DNA from: Enoplolaimus lenunculus
Taxonomy: Eukaryota > Nematoda > Enoplea > Enoplida > Thoracostomopsidae
Assembly (NCBI GenBank): GCA_030248215.1
Contig: JASANG010003494.1
Location: 248,001 to 312,000 of the forward strand
Direction: 5' to 3'
DNA: 64,000 nucleotides
The translations under genes were made by a program, and so were the position numbers. Of the stretch, positions 1 through 51,229 are shown one piece after another (within the stretch, counting starts at the first letter, position 1; each line of letters opens with the position of its first letter). The notes below the pieces were generated by a model. It had not been told where the DNA came from. It saw only the letters and a list, made by a program, of their open reading frames with translations, and did no database searches.

Positions 1-40154
<40,154 letters not shown>

Positions 40155-40460
40155 AACCACCCCAATCCCCAATGATTATACCCGGCATATGTCTTCTGAG
40201 ATGATACTGCCGCCCCGCCTCCCCCCATGATTCGCTATTGTTTTCCATACTTCCCTGATCCGTCAGCGTCCTTATTATTCGGATCGTTTCCACAAATTAT
40301 CTCCCACGGCAAAGCCTTCTTTACTAAAACGATGCTGCCCTAAATCAATAGCTATTAAGTTATACTTTATTGAATCTCATTTATTAAACATTCACTCTCA
40401 CGTTTAGCTTCAACTGCAGTTTGGTTTGTAAACCAGTGCCCGGTTTGTGTTTGCAATGAC
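40155..40460 (+). other. Candidate 3' UTR and poly(A) signal of the MEGF6-like gene
   Basis: After the stop there is about 230 bp of unique sequence, then ATTAAA at 40383-40388, a common variant poly(A) signal, followed by a GT-rich stretch at about 40420-40460. The gene end is placed here by inference. Confidence 0.4.
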
Positions 40461-40503
40461 GGTCGCATGATGGTATATTGACCAGGGTAAATGCTACGCT
40501 TAA

Positions 40504-41013
40504 GGGTGGCGCTATACTTGTCGTTCGGCGCCCTCCGTCACCGTCCGTAATTCACTTACGGTATCGTACGTGAGTTATTCACTTACGGTATCGTACGTGA
40601 GTAATTCACTTACGGTATCGTAAGTGAGTAATTCACTTACGGTATCGTACGAGAGTAATTCACTTACGGTATCGTACGCGAGAAATTCACTTACGGTATC
40701 GTACGTGAGTAATTAACTTACGGTATCGTACGTGAGTAATTCACTTACGGTATCGTACGTGAGTAATTCACTTACGGTATCGTACGTGAGTAATTCACTT
40801 ACGGTATCGTACGTGAGTAATTCACTTACGGTATCGTACGTGAGTAATTCACTTACGGTATCGTACGTGAGTAATTCACGTACGGTATTGTACGTGAGTA
40901 ATTCACTTACGGTATCGTACGTGAGTAATTCACTTACGATATCGCACGGTGACTAACGGCACCGGACGTTGACGGACGGCGCCGGAAGTCATCAAAAGTA
41001 TAGCACCACCCTG
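40504..41013. mobile_element. Inverted-repeat element carrying a 27-bp minisatellite
   Basis: Ends AGGGTGGCGCTATACTTG and CAAAAGTATAGCACCACCCT are inverted repeats; inner arms CGGCGCCCTCCGTCACCGTC and GACGGACGGCGCCGG also pair. Between them 15 units of ATTCACTTACGGTATCGTAC plus GTGAGTA (40550-40954). Confidence 0.8.
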
Positions 41014-41464
41014 AAAGTTCTGTTCACAAATGACAAGTTTTATTACCAGGGGCGTGCGCAGGAAATTATATTTGGGGGGCACCGTATAGTTTTGGGGAAC
41101 ATACACCCTACAATTGTAGTTTAGGATTGTTTAGCTTTAGACCGAGTCTATTGGAGGGGCACCAGGGAAATTTTCGAAAAGACACGGCACCCCAATGCCT
41201 CACGTGGGGACGCCCTTGTTTACCACCGAAAAAATTGAACCAGTTTCAGTTCAGGTCCGTAGTCATAGCAAAGCCTCAACTCGCCTGCAAAAAATTCCCC
41301 CCTCCCGCGAAAATTGTCACCTTGCTAGTACGTTATTAGAATAGGATGTGTACCTTTTCGCCGAGTTTTCTATCACCATAGTACGTTGAGCGGAACGGTT
41401 TTCTGTGGTACTCCAATAACGTAAAGCTTAAGCTTTAAAGATAACTGAACATTTTTCGCTTAAC

Positions 41465-41585
41465 CCTTTATCACATGAATATTTTCTATTTCCCCTGAGA
41501 CCTGCTTTTATGCAAGGATTCGAACACCAGTGACTGGAGTGGGAGGCGTTTACCGTCACCACTCAGCTATATGTGAGAAGGGGTT
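41465..41585 (-). repeat. tRNA-derived SINE inserted in a TTAGGC-core element
   Basis: The minus strand has TAGCTGAGTGGTGACGG and GTGTTCGAATCC, like the copy at 19.8 kb. It splits an inverted-repeat element whose halves are 41385-41464 and 41586-41700. Confidence 0.45.
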
Positions 41586-42055
41586 AAACTAATATTTTTG
41601 CTTTAGGTTTAGGCTTAGCTATAAGCTCATTTTTACACTTAAGCTTAGGCTTAGGAATATGCTTATACTGCTGTTACGGCCCTATTCAATGCATTTGGCG
41701 GGTTAATATTATTAGGGCTGAGTGTGGTCTCCATAATTGTTATGAATTAGACAACACATTACTGCAATTATTGCAACTGTTTCGCTGTATGTATTTATTT
41801 TGCCAAATCATTCAGGTTACACATAATATGCAAACTATATTTATATATTTTGTAATTGTCATTTAATGGAGTTTTCACCTTCACCTGCAATACACTGCAT
41901 GCACAATTTGATAGGCACAAGCTGTGTAATAACATTTAGTAATAATCATAATTCTATAATATATCAGACCCGTAACGAATTCAACATGGCTTTGTAGGGG
42001 ACATAGCCGGCCTTGCCCCTCTGTACCCATTATTAGAAAAAGTGTAAAAACATTT

Positions 42056-42336
42056 AAGCCCTGTTCACACGTGGAAATTTTTGCTGTCAGAAGTTGCAGC
42101 TGCAACTTGCACTACTTGCAAGTTTTGTCCAGAATCCTGTTGGAAAACTTGCAGCTGCAAATAATTTATTAAAAATCATAGCTAGGAATTTAGTTCACAT
42201 GTGTGAATAACCGTGCAAGTTCAACGGGTTATTGCATCCGCTTTCTCATTGGTTGATGAAAAAATGCAAGTTCTGCGTGCAATTTGCAGCTGAAAATTCT
42301 CGCGGCAAAAACTTGTACGTGTGAATTAGGGCTTAA
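42056..42336. mobile_element. Family J MITE (TTAA-flanked)
   Basis: TTAA at both sides of GCCCTGTTCACACGTG and CACGT-like GTGTGAATTAGGGC. TTAA duplications with CCC-type ends suggest piggyBac-like mobilisation. Other copies: 8970-9180 (eroded) and 43627-43860. Confidence 0.65.
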
Positions 42337-42565
42337 GTCTTTTGAAACTGACAGCGGCCCATCTCTAGATCGAGCGTAGACCGTTTTCCTACGGGACGGC
42401 AATAGAATAATCTTGTTCGAAAGGAATTTCGAAGCGTAGCTAGAATTACATTTCGGAAGAGTATAATGTTGCGCATGAAAATTGTTTTGAGTTGTTGAAT
42501 CAAGCTGAATATTAAAGTTCGCAAGAGTACCTTGTTTCTCGTCTCTCCGAAAATTTCAGGTCAGG

Positions 42566-42990
42566 GTTCAACCGGAATTCTTGCCCCGGCCGAAATTCGT
42601 GCAAAAATTTAGTTCCTATTTCTGTTACTGCATTCAAAGATGTAGGAACCGGAATTTTCACGGTTTTGTGATAAATTATTTATAATTTTATTGAAATATT
42701 TTGAAACTTTGTCTTTAAAAAGTTATTATTTCGAAAATGAGTGCTTTTGCAATTACTTTGTTAATAAACTGTTAGAACAAAAAATCTGATATGTTTACGC
42801 AAAACTTTATGATGAAATAGCTCAAAATTCGCTTAAGCCATTTTTGGCTAGTTTTCTGAAAAGTCCAACAGTTACTCGGTGATGAAAAGATTTCAAATTC
42901 CAGTTCTTTTTCTGTTCCTGTTCGGGTAAAACTTAATTCCTGTTCGAACCAGGGGATATGTCCACCTGCCACCCCTCCCCCTTGAATTTA
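42566..42990. mobile_element. Family F element, diverged
   Basis: CAGGGTTCAACCGGAATTC at the left and TGTTCGGGTAAAACTTAATTC plus CCCTG toward the right end, with the same interior as 8226-8660 in reverse order. Confidence 0.5.
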
Positions 42991-43178
42991 ACCCTGCACG
43001 ATATATTCTGGTTTCACTTCACAGCGATTGGTTTTTAGTAAACAGTCCTTCAGAGGAGCAATAAATGGCTTTTTCGGTTTCTCAGCAAATCTTTCAAACA
43101 GTTATTATTTTGTGTAGTCGTGTTGCATTGTGATATGCAGTATTAAATGTGCTTTTATGTTTTGGTTCTATGCTTATT

Positions 43179-43372
43179 TGGCCAATGTTACTTTTGATCA
43201 ATGTTACTTCTAGGGGCGTAACAGTAGATTAAGCATATTCTTAAGCCTAATCTTAAGCCTAAGCGTTGCAAAGATGTGTTCCTAAGCCTAAGCAAAAAAT
43301 GTAATCTAGAATCTAAACCTTCTCTTTTATAGACCCACCAGAAACCTGGACGCCCCTTAACGTAACATGTGC
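43179..43372 (-). mobile_element. TTAGGC-core MITE, subfamily B
   Basis: GGCCAATGTTACTTTTG (head partly duplicated) to CCCCTTAACGTAACATGTGCC with CCTAAGC core. Confidence 0.6.
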
Positions 43373-43904
43373 CGCTTATTTTATACATCATAGGTCCAGT
43401 ATATTCTCTAATGTGTATAGCACCTAGTTCGCGAAATATTTTAAAATTGATCGGCAACGACTTTAAAGTAATTTAAAATTCTTAACACTTAGCTTTATTA
43501 CAACTGAAACGGTAATTCATTTTCAGGAAGTATTTTTTGAAATTTACCAGTAACAATTGATTGTTTGTGTGACGTACCAGGTTTGAATTAACGGTGATTA
43601 TCACTGCAATTTTGAAAGTTTAAAGTTTAAGCCGTATTCACACGAGCAAGTTTTTGCTGCGAGAACTTGCAGCTGCAAATTGCACGCAAACTTGCATTTT
43701 TCCATCAGCCAACGAGAAAGCGGTAGCAATAAATTCAAAATTGCATGGTTGTTTACACATGGAAAAAATTCCTAGCTATGATTTTTAATGAATTATTTGC
43801 AGCTGCAAGTTTTTCGAACGCGATTTTGGACAGAACTTGCAAGTGTGAATTGTGATTTACAAATTTCGAGAAAACAATTGCAAGATTAAATTTTTGAAGA
43901 TTTA

Positions 43905-44062
43905 AGGCTAATTTTGTTCGACAGCGAAACGTTTTCTACAGCACATTTTTGCTTAGGCTTTGGGCTAGGCTTAGCTATAAGTTTATTCCCACGGTTAGAT
44001 TCAGACCTAGCCTTAGGAATATGCTTATACTACTGTTACAGACATGTTCTATGCATTGGCTG
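43905..44062 (+). mobile_element. TTAGGC-core MITE (family A), left end lost
   Basis: Keeps the core and the right end TATACTACTGTTACAGACATG to CTATGCATTGGC, with internal similarity to other copies. Confidence 0.45.
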
Positions 44063-44501
44063 ATGCCTCTAATTTGAATAATTACTTGGTAAAATTGCTC
44101 TGCCCAAGACTAGCATATTGAGGTCTAAAACATCAGAAAACAGTACACTTTCGCTGAGGTTAAGGCCAAGGTTTAAGCTTAGGTACGCGACTTTTAGGTC
44201 TTGGTAAACTGAATTGCCTAAAATTCTAGCTTTAAAGCAAACATCTAAGTATATTCTGAGATTCTAGCTCACGTGTAAGCTTATGGGACTGAGTTGAGAA
44301 GCTGTTCATGGCATAGAGCACTGGTTTTTATATGTTTGTATTCTGCATTGTCTATCATATGCATTATGTCTTGGGAATTTGTGCAATTTTTGCGTTAATC
44401 AATAAAACGATGAAGATTTCAATGTAGACTTGCCTCAATTGCGTTGGTAGAAAAATAAAACATCTTTGAAACTTTAGCTATGATGTATCTACAATAACTG
44501 G

Positions 44502-44611
44502 CGTACACCAGATAATTTTTCAATTATTCTACAGTAGTCATATTTTTTCAGTCTCGTACTGTAGTAGATCTTGCCGTCGACTACATATGAAAAAGTTATC
44601 TTGGTGTGCAC
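44502..44611. mobile_element. 110-bp MITE
   Basis: CTGGCGTACACCAGATAA to TTATCTTGGTGTGCACAG, with inner GAAAAA/TTTTTC also inverted. Confidence 0.6.
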
Positions 44612-44671
44612 AGCAAGTTGTTGCAAATTTTGCATAGGTTTGGCGATTGTGGATCGACTAACTACTACCTT

Positions 44672-44964
44672 TTAGGCAAGTGTAGACAGAGACCCGGTCA
44701 GTACCCAGAGGGCCACGGGGTGATTCAGCCCCCTAAAGCAATTCCCCCCAGAAAATTTCCGACGATGCTTGCAAATCAGCGGGACTCCTGAGAAATGTTT
44801 AGGTTCCGTCTGTAAGGTGGTAAGCTGGCTACGGACCTGAGAAATACACGAATAACAAAAATAACAGTAACGTTTCATTATTTCAGTATCGCAAACTAAG
44901 CATAAGACGCTGATTGCGAAAAACATAAGAGCTTCAAATATCATAAACGTAGCTTTGGCACAAG
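44672..44964 (-). CDS. MARVEL-domain protein, exon with fourth membrane helix
   Basis: The minus-strand acceptor CATTAAG (45 kb side) opens a frame CAKATFMIFEALMFFAISVL followed by Cys-rich CLVCDTEIMKRYCYFCYS. The helix fits TM4 of MAL/plasmolipin-type MARVEL proteins. The unique part ends near 44837 (CAG/GTCCGT); beyond that the frame runs through a repeat element (44673-44836) to TAA at 44672-44674, so the true C-terminus is uncertain. The acceptor is phase 1 while the exon at 46.0 kb ends in phase 0, so either an earlier donor or an unseen small exon is needed. Confidence 0.45.
44675..44840 (-). mobile_element. Family D element next to MARVEL exon
   Basis: TAAGCTGGCTACGGACCTGA on the right end. 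The MARVEL reading frame continues into it from 44837 down. Confidence 0.5.
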
Positions 44965-45407
44965 CTTAATGCAAACGCAATTATTTGCAAAAAGCAAAAC
45001 ACCTGAAATAAACCGTGAATCTTCCTGTAAATGTAACATTTCGTCGTAGTAAAGTTGGCTTCAAACTATGCCCCTGACGGTAATAATTCATCAATGCTTT
45101 GATTAAATGTTGGAAACATAAATGTGTGTGCGAGGTTCAGTATTTGTTTTTATCCGAAGGAATAATAAGCACAATCGTTCATTAAATATATGTTCACTTA
45201 AACAAATTGTTCCGGCGTAAAATATTTTTAAATGCAAAATTACTGCGTATATCTTAGTTCTATTCGAAATTCTAGCCTCGCCGATATTAGGACTTTGGTG
45301 TAAGTGTTCCATTATTTTGGAAAAAATAGCGATTTTTGTGTTTCTTAACGTTTTTCCGAACCGTACCAACCGCGGAAAAATTCGGAAAAAAGAGTTACTC
45401 TACCTAG

Positions 45408-45642
45408 GCGCATATTCTCAAATGTGTATAAGTAGCAACTGTTACCAGCTATTAATAGGTGTTTTTAAGCTCACTAACTATTGCAAGTTTTTAACTCAAA
45501 ATTCGGTACAGGAGTAGAGAAAATTATATGCGAAAAATATGCTGAGTTTTGAGCCTCAGCATTCATGCACTGGTTCGAAAATTATAAGACCTATGATCAC
45601 CAACTGGTATTAGGTGCTATACACATTTGATAATACGGGCCC
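45408..45642. mobile_element. Family E MITE, full length
   Basis: GGCGCATATTCTCAAATGTG to CACATTTGATAATACGGGCC, same interior as 21971-22190. Confidence 0.75.
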
Positions 45643-45788
45643 TAACCATATGGTTAATACGGCTAAGAGAAATCAATTAATTGAAGTTTGGCTTAAAATT
45701 CGACTATTCTTCAGCTGTTTTGATTGTGCATATATGTAGCAAACTTTCCATCAGTATCCCCCTGTATAAAATAGGTCATGAATAAAGA

Positions 45789-45930
45789 GGCCCATGTATA
45801 AATCAGGGGCAAACCGTTTTTCCGTGGAACTGCAATACAGTAAGTTTAAGCTTTAGACTATTTTGTGCATATAAGCTTGGCTTAGAAATATGCTTATTCT
45901 ACTGCTGTGGTCCTATTGCTTAAATCGGCC
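45789..45930 (+). mobile_element. TTAGGC-core MITE (family A), core nearly lost
   Basis: GGCCCATGTATAAATCAGGG to GCTTAAATCGGCC; lies between two MARVEL-gene exons. Confidence 0.6.
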
Positions 45931-46002
45931 AATAATAGGCATTTGGGTTTCGCTTAAATTTAGGATCCAAAGATGGGGTCGTCAACATTTGTGCCAACTT
46001 AC

Positions 46003-46158
46003 TGATGCTGCTGCCCGTCGCCGAAACAATTCACGCCACACAAACCATCTTGAATCGCGCGCATCGTAGGACCAGTCGCGAAGTCGAACAGTATAGAAAG
46101 TTTCAACTGCAGATGCAACACAAAATAACACAATGCCAATGATATAATAGACTTTAAC
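46003..46158 (-). CDS. MARVEL-domain protein, exon with third membrane helix
   Basis: 156 bp open in phase 0-0 between AATTTAG and the strong donor GTAAGT. Encodes VKVYYIIGIVLFCVASAVET, then FYTVRLRDWSYDARDSRWFV and an Arg-rich end. The helix followed by a short polar loop resembles TM3 of MAL (ALFYLSASVLEALATI). There is no ATG, so an ATG-based ORF search misses it. It joins the exon at 46686-46880 in frame. Confidence 0.62.
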
Positions 46159-46685
46159 CTAAATTAATAAACATTCAAATTAATCTGCATCAAACAGTTA
46201 AAAATATATACTGAAATGCAGTGCCGGTGCATACAGCGGCCGAAGCTACCCCCACACTTCAGCGTTGGGGCTCCCAAAATCTTGAGCGAAGCGAGCGAGA
46301 AGCCAGACGCAATTGAAAACTTCGGAGGTTTTTGTTTCATCTGCTATAAGGGTGGGGGGCACCTTTAGGGGTGGCGGCCGGGGGTGGCTGCTTCAGCGCT
46401 GCTGAAATGCCTGTATAAAAGCGATGGCTGTGAAATCCATCCAATCCTTAAAACCTAAAGCTTAAAGTTAAATCCCTAACCATAAACGCAATGGCGGGTC
46501 CAGAAGTTTCTGACAGGTAGGCAGGCTGGCAAATGCTACGAAACGCAATTTTACTGTAAACTGAAGGGGTGGACATGCGAACCTCCACCTCCTTCTGGAT
46601 CCGCTAGCGCATAAGCGGAAGCTTAAGCTGAAGTCTAAACCTAAGACAGAGAACAAGCCTAAGGCCTAAGCATATGTAAACTTAC

Positions 46686-46880
46686 AATTGTTTGACAACT
46701 ATGACCGGCGCAAGATGTTCCAGAATGACAATTGCAAAACACAAAAATCAACAATATTGCACTTGCAATAAACGTCACCGCACAAACGAACAGCGTAAAA
46801 TATTCGCCCCTCAGAACATAACTCGAGCGATCGTCAAATTCTTCATAAACAATTAGGCCGAGAACAATTACTGAGATTAC
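46686..46880 (-). CDS. MARVEL-domain protein, exon with first and second membrane helices
   Basis: 195 bp open in phase 0-0 between acceptor GCTTTTTAG and donor GTAAGT. Encodes VISVIVLGLIVYEEF, a polar stretch with DDRSSYVLRGE, then YFTLFVCAVTFIASAILLIF and a Cys/His-rich loop. Two helices with this spacing match TM1-TM2 of the MARVEL fold (MAL, plasmolipin, CMTM, synaptophysin relatives), used in membrane apposition and vesicle traffic. The N-terminal exon with the start codon was not found and should lie at higher coordinates. The subfamily is not resolved. Confidence 0.62.
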
Positions 46881-46967
46881 CTAAAAAGCAAAAACTAACC
46901 AAATTTAAATTGTCGTTGCACAAATTACACATAGGGCATTTTGCTATTACCTAAAAATTAGCTTTTT

Positions 46968-47188
46968 GGCCCCATATAAAGATCAGGGACGGAACGTTTT
47001 TCTGTAGGACTGCAATAGAGTACGCTTAAGCTTTAGACTAATTTTTGCTTAGCTTAGGCTTTGGCTTAGGCTTAAGAATATGCTAGTTCTTACGCTTAGG
47101 CTTAGGCTTAGGAATATACTCATTCTTACGCTTAGGCTTAGACTAAGGCTTTGGCTTATGTTGTTCTGCCCCTGTTCTATACTTTGGA
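46968..47188 (+). mobile_element. TTAGGC-core MITE (family A)
   Basis: GGCCCCATATAAAGATCAGG to CTGTTCTATACTTTGG with TTAGGCTTAGGCTTAGG blocks. Confidence 0.7.
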
Positions 47189-47408
47189 ACGCTTAAACTA
47201 AGCCTAAAACCAAACTGATTTGCGGGAAAACTAGTAGCTTGTCTTTAAGTTGTTGATTTATTAACTCATTACCTTAAAAGTTTAATGATCAAAAATATTT
47301 GCTTCTACTCAGCGAAATTCCGCAGGCTCGAAAAACCTGTATAAAAGTTGCAGCGGAGGCACAGATTCTAAACCCTCTAGCGCACTAGAAATTCAATAAA
47401 TCCACCGT

Positions 47409-47592
47409 ACACTGCAAATTCCAGCGATTTGTTAATGAACTCCGCGAGAGAATTATATTTGTTATTCCAATTTATTTCTGAGTTGATAACAGTAATATTA
47501 ACGCACTCTGCGCTGTTTTAAATACTTCCGAGTGGATTCAACTCATCCGGGTCTGAGTTAAAATCAACTCACTGGAATTTACAGTGTATATA
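47409..47592. mobile_element. Family K MITE (TA-flanked)
   Basis: TACACTGCAAATTCCAG to CTGGAATTTACAGTGTA; Tc1/mariner-type TA flanks. Confidence 0.65.
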
Positions 47593-47599
47593 TCTTCGT

Positions 47600-47815
47600 G
47601 ACCGGAGTTCAATGGTACCATTTCTATAGCTGCATACGTAATGGTTTAAAAGTTATGACCCGCAAAATAACAGACGGCAATATATGGCATGCCTTAACTC
47701 TTCTGTAACTGCATTTTTGTGTTTTCGATGCGTTTACTAAATTCAACGACTGAAGTTAACCTTAAACCTTGCAGCCCCATTATTGCCTGCAGTATATACG
47801 TTTACGCAACACTGC
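47600..47815. other. Upstream side of the MARVEL gene, nothing recognised
   Basis: No exon candidate for the missing N-terminus could be supported here or at 48670-49100. Confidence 0.3.
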
Positions 47816-47816
47816 A

Positions 47817-48126
47817 GGATGCAACCGGAGGTGAAAAACACCGGAACCGCAGCCGGAGGTGAGGCGAAATTAGGTTGTAAAAATGATGGTTAATTAGTAA
47901 ATTTTGGCGAATACCTGCAATATGTCGTTAAGTGGCTTGCTTTTACGCTAATTTTCAAATTTGAATCAGAAAATTGTGAAAAAGTAAAAAGAAACGCGCT
48001 AAACAGATAAATTTTGCAAAATTTTACTATCGATATTGCCGGAACTTCCGGCAAAAATTCCGCCGAAGCCGAAGGCCTATTTTCTGCCGGAGCCGGAGCT
48101 GGAGGTAGACCTCCGGTTGTACCCTG
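47817..48126. mobile_element. Family F2 element
   Basis: CAGGATGCAACCGGAGG to CCTCCGGTTGTACCCTG; the same interior is found at 49101-49390. Confidence 0.65.
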
Positions 48127-48410
48127 AAACACAGCTAAAATTACCATATGGCAGTATTTCAAAATCCCTGGTACCGAACAACAATAACGAGGTCGCATAT
48201 GGATTGCCATTTTTGAAATGATGATTTGTCACCAAATATTTATTGTAAGTTTCTGTCAAACCAATTTTTACATTATAGCCAGATGTCTGTATAAAGCGGA
48301 TATCATTTTGCATTTCCGGTATTAGAATTTATGTCCGTTTTCATTTTTCTATTTCCGGCTGCGTTGTTTGGATAAATATTCGTTTTAATTTTTGGAGTTT
48401 TTACAATATA

Positions 48411-48667
48411 TCACTGTAAATTCCAGTGCGTTGATTTTAACTCAGAATAAATTGAATCACTCAGTCTGAGAGTTAGGACTATCAGAACTCAGAATTCTGA
48501 GCTAAGTCAACTCATTCTGATTTAATTAACCAACTCGCCCGGAATCAACTCAACTCAGAGTGAGAATCAGCTCAATTCATATTGAGTTAAAGTTAACTTT
48601 TATTACTTTAGAAATAACTAATTATTCGTTTGTGTTGATTAATTAAGTCATTGGAATTTACAGTGTA
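48411..48667. mobile_element. Family K MITE (TA-flanked)
   Basis: CACTGTAAATTCCAGTG to CATTGGAATTTACAGTGTA; interior rich in GAGTT/AACTC words. Confidence 0.65.
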
Positions 48668-49100
48668 CCCGCTCACTCTCTGATATATCTAGCACGGGTG
48701 GAAGTAAAAGGGTCTTTCGACAGTTTTACTTGCTCTCGTATATAAAACGGTTTCGAACTGAGTTGCATAGATTGCATTGGGGAAAAATTGTTGCAATTTC
48801 TTTCGCAATTTTGCTACTTAAATCATTTTTGCAGTTAATTTTGCAACCCTCGATCTTTAAAATACTGGTTTAAGTTCAGGCGCGGGTTAAAAGTGGGTCG
48901 CATTGAGCTGTTTTTAGCGCGGCTCAACGGGCAAAAATTCCCATTTGAGTGGGTAAAGCGTGGGTGAGTGAAAAATCCTTACCCACATCTCGCCATGGCG
49001 ACGAATACTTAAGAGTACCGCAACTTGCTCCGCTCATTACTGCACGATGCGGTCGAGCCAAATTACACGTTTCATTTAGGAATTTAACCATTCTTCACAC

Positions 49101-49395
49101 CAGGGTGCAACCGGATTTGAAAAATACCGAGCCGGAGCCGGAGGTGAGGCGAAACTAGGTAGTAAAAATGATGGTTAATTAGTTAATTTTAGCCAATACC
49201 TGCAATATGTTGTTGTTGTTTGGTTTCTATACTAATTTTCAGCGAAATTTCGGAAATTTTTTCCTGAAAATTGTGACAAAAGTAAAACGAAACGCGCTCG
49301 TTAACAGATAAATTTTGCAACATTATGCAAAGTTTTACTACCGAAATTGCCGGAATCACCGTCAAAAATGCTACCGGCACCAGAGGAAGTCAACA
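49101..49395. mobile_element. Family F2 element, right end lost
   Basis: CAGGGTGCAACCGGATTTG with the interior of 47817-48126 (ATGATGGTTAATTAGT, AATACCTGCAATATGT). Confidence 0.6.
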
Positions 49396-49529
49396 CAGGG
49401 CCGTGTGCACAAAAAATACAAGGGGTGGGTCCGGGGAGATCGTAATGCGGGGTGCATGTTTTAAATCGGGCAGTTCGGTCACGTTTTGTCAATTTCGATA
49501 CATATTGAAACTATTGTAGCGAAAAGTTT

Positions 49530-49755
49530 GCGTGGCTGCGTAGCTCAGTGGTTAGAGTAGCGGACCGGTGAGATTGTCTAACACTAAGCCCTACATCGAA
49601 AGTTGTGCACTCTAAACTCTTTAGAATCACAACTTCGCGGGAATAGAAAGTATACTCGGAGAGTGCAATTATATGTAATTTTCGTAGTGCAAATTTAATA
49701 AGGACTGAAGGAGTTCACATTACCGGTACTCTTTCATTATTATATGCTACGCCGG
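49530..49755 (+). repeat. tRNA-derived SINE-like head and body
   Basis: GCGTAGCTCAGTGGTTAGAG is a strong A-box region. The B box is decayed. About 200 bp of non-repeat-like body follow. Confidence 0.4.
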
Positions 49756-49766
49756 CATTCCTTTGT

Positions 49767-50085
49767 GTATATGTCGTAGGCAAATCAGCTATTCAGGGCA
49801 ATGACCAATTGTCCTAGGTCAATGTGCTATTTTATGTATTAATTGCAATGTGGTCAGGGCTAAACTGCTATTGAACTTATAGAACAATCAGATTTGATTA
49901 TTGGGGCGGACGCAATACCGTTAACCAATCTGTGTTAGTATAACATCACTGTTATTTTGCGAAAGCTCAAAAAAAAGCAAATTGTCCTAGCCCTAACTGC
50001 TATTTGCTTCGAATAGCAAACTGGCCTAGGCCAATTGGTAAATTCGACCTGAATAGCAGATTGTCCTACGACATATATACCTATA
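49767..50085. mobile_element. Family H MITE
   Basis: ATATGTCGTAGGCAAATCAG to CAGATTGTCCTACGACATAT. Confidence 0.75.
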
Positions 50086-50240
50086 TACATTTGACAAAGC
50101 GTGCATGCAGACCGCATAATATCAATTCCGAGCATATTGTAGATTTCTGCGGAAATCCTCGGATATTTGAACAGTAAACGATGTGGAACGGTTTGAATGT
50201 TGTCATAAATTGAGTTTTGAGCCATGTTTAGAGATATTTT

Positions 50241-50440
50241 AGCCAATGTAGAACAGGACCGTAAACAGTATATATAAGCATCTTCGTAAGCCTAAATCCT
50301 TCATAGCCTAAACCTATTAAGCGCAAGAATAAGTAATACATAAGCATGTCGTCCTAAAAGCCTAATCGTAAGCAAAATATGTAAAGCTTGTTCTTTGTTG
50401 TCCCGCAAAAAACACTTCGCCCCTGATTTTTGCATGGACT
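50241..50440 (-). mobile_element. TTAGGC-core MITE (family A), decayed
   Basis: AGCCAATGTAGAACAGGACC to CCCCTGATTTTTGCATGG. Confidence 0.5.
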
Positions 50441-51015
50441 GATATTTCAAACATTTACAAAATTGGCCGAAGTACCTATTTCTGTATGACAATAAGACTC
50501 TTGGCCCTCTTTTAGGCCTCCACTATAAGACAGAGTGCACGGATAAAGCTCAAAACTCAGCAAATAAATGAATACTATGTTGTGAAGCAATACACATTTG
50601 CCTCTGGCTTTAATACATCAATGCAATGAATAAGCTGTAAGCCAAGCACCAGAGTGTAACACAGTTTACATTTGGAAAACATAAAACATAGTAGTTTGAT
50701 ATGTGGCAATTTCTACACATAAATAAACCTTTGTTTATATCATTTCCATTCTTAAATCATCAATCAATAAAATTTGTTTTTCGTTTCTACTTTACATTCG
50801 GCTCGTTTCGGTTATCCTCCGAGCCCGTGTTTGTTCAAAAGTGGATGGATTTTGAAAATTTTTTGCATATTTGTGCTTCTCATGACTTGCCCTGATCATT
50901 TCACACCTAAATGTGAATTTTTGGTAAAATTTCGATTATTTCCCTATTAAGTCCGCCCCTTGGGACTCAACAAAAGTTTTTTGCCCAAAAATTTAAGAAC
51001 TAACATACCATTTGA
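50440..51015. other. Intergenic, nothing recognised
   Basis: AT-rich; no repeat family or coding signal seen. Confidence 0.35.
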
Positions 51016-51228
51016 TGCAGCTTGCACAGCTGAGTCCAACGGTGTTAAATTTTTTGCACTCAAACGATTGGTTAACGAATTATGGTGAAATAACTAGTTT
51101 GGCGCCGACCCAAATCGTTGGTAGCGCGCCTAATCAGTTATTTGACAATAACTCGCTAACCAACTGCATGATTACAAAAAATTTAACACCATTGGACTCA
51201 GCTCTGCGCGCTGCATCGAATGATACAT
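51016..51228. mobile_element. Hairpin element
   Basis: GATGCAGCTTGCACAGCTGA, CCAACGGTGTTAAATTTTTT and their inverted counterparts AAAAAATTTAACACCATTGG, GCGCGCTGCATC; AT-rich flanks. Confidence 0.5.
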
Positions 51229-51229
51229 A

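Noticed and set aside
40550-40954. CRISPR-like regular repeat
   Set aside because: Units are contiguous without unique spacers, inside an inverted-repeat element in an animal genome.
40732-40956. 74-codon frame with SNSLTVSYV repeats
   Set aside because: Translation of the 27-bp minisatellite.
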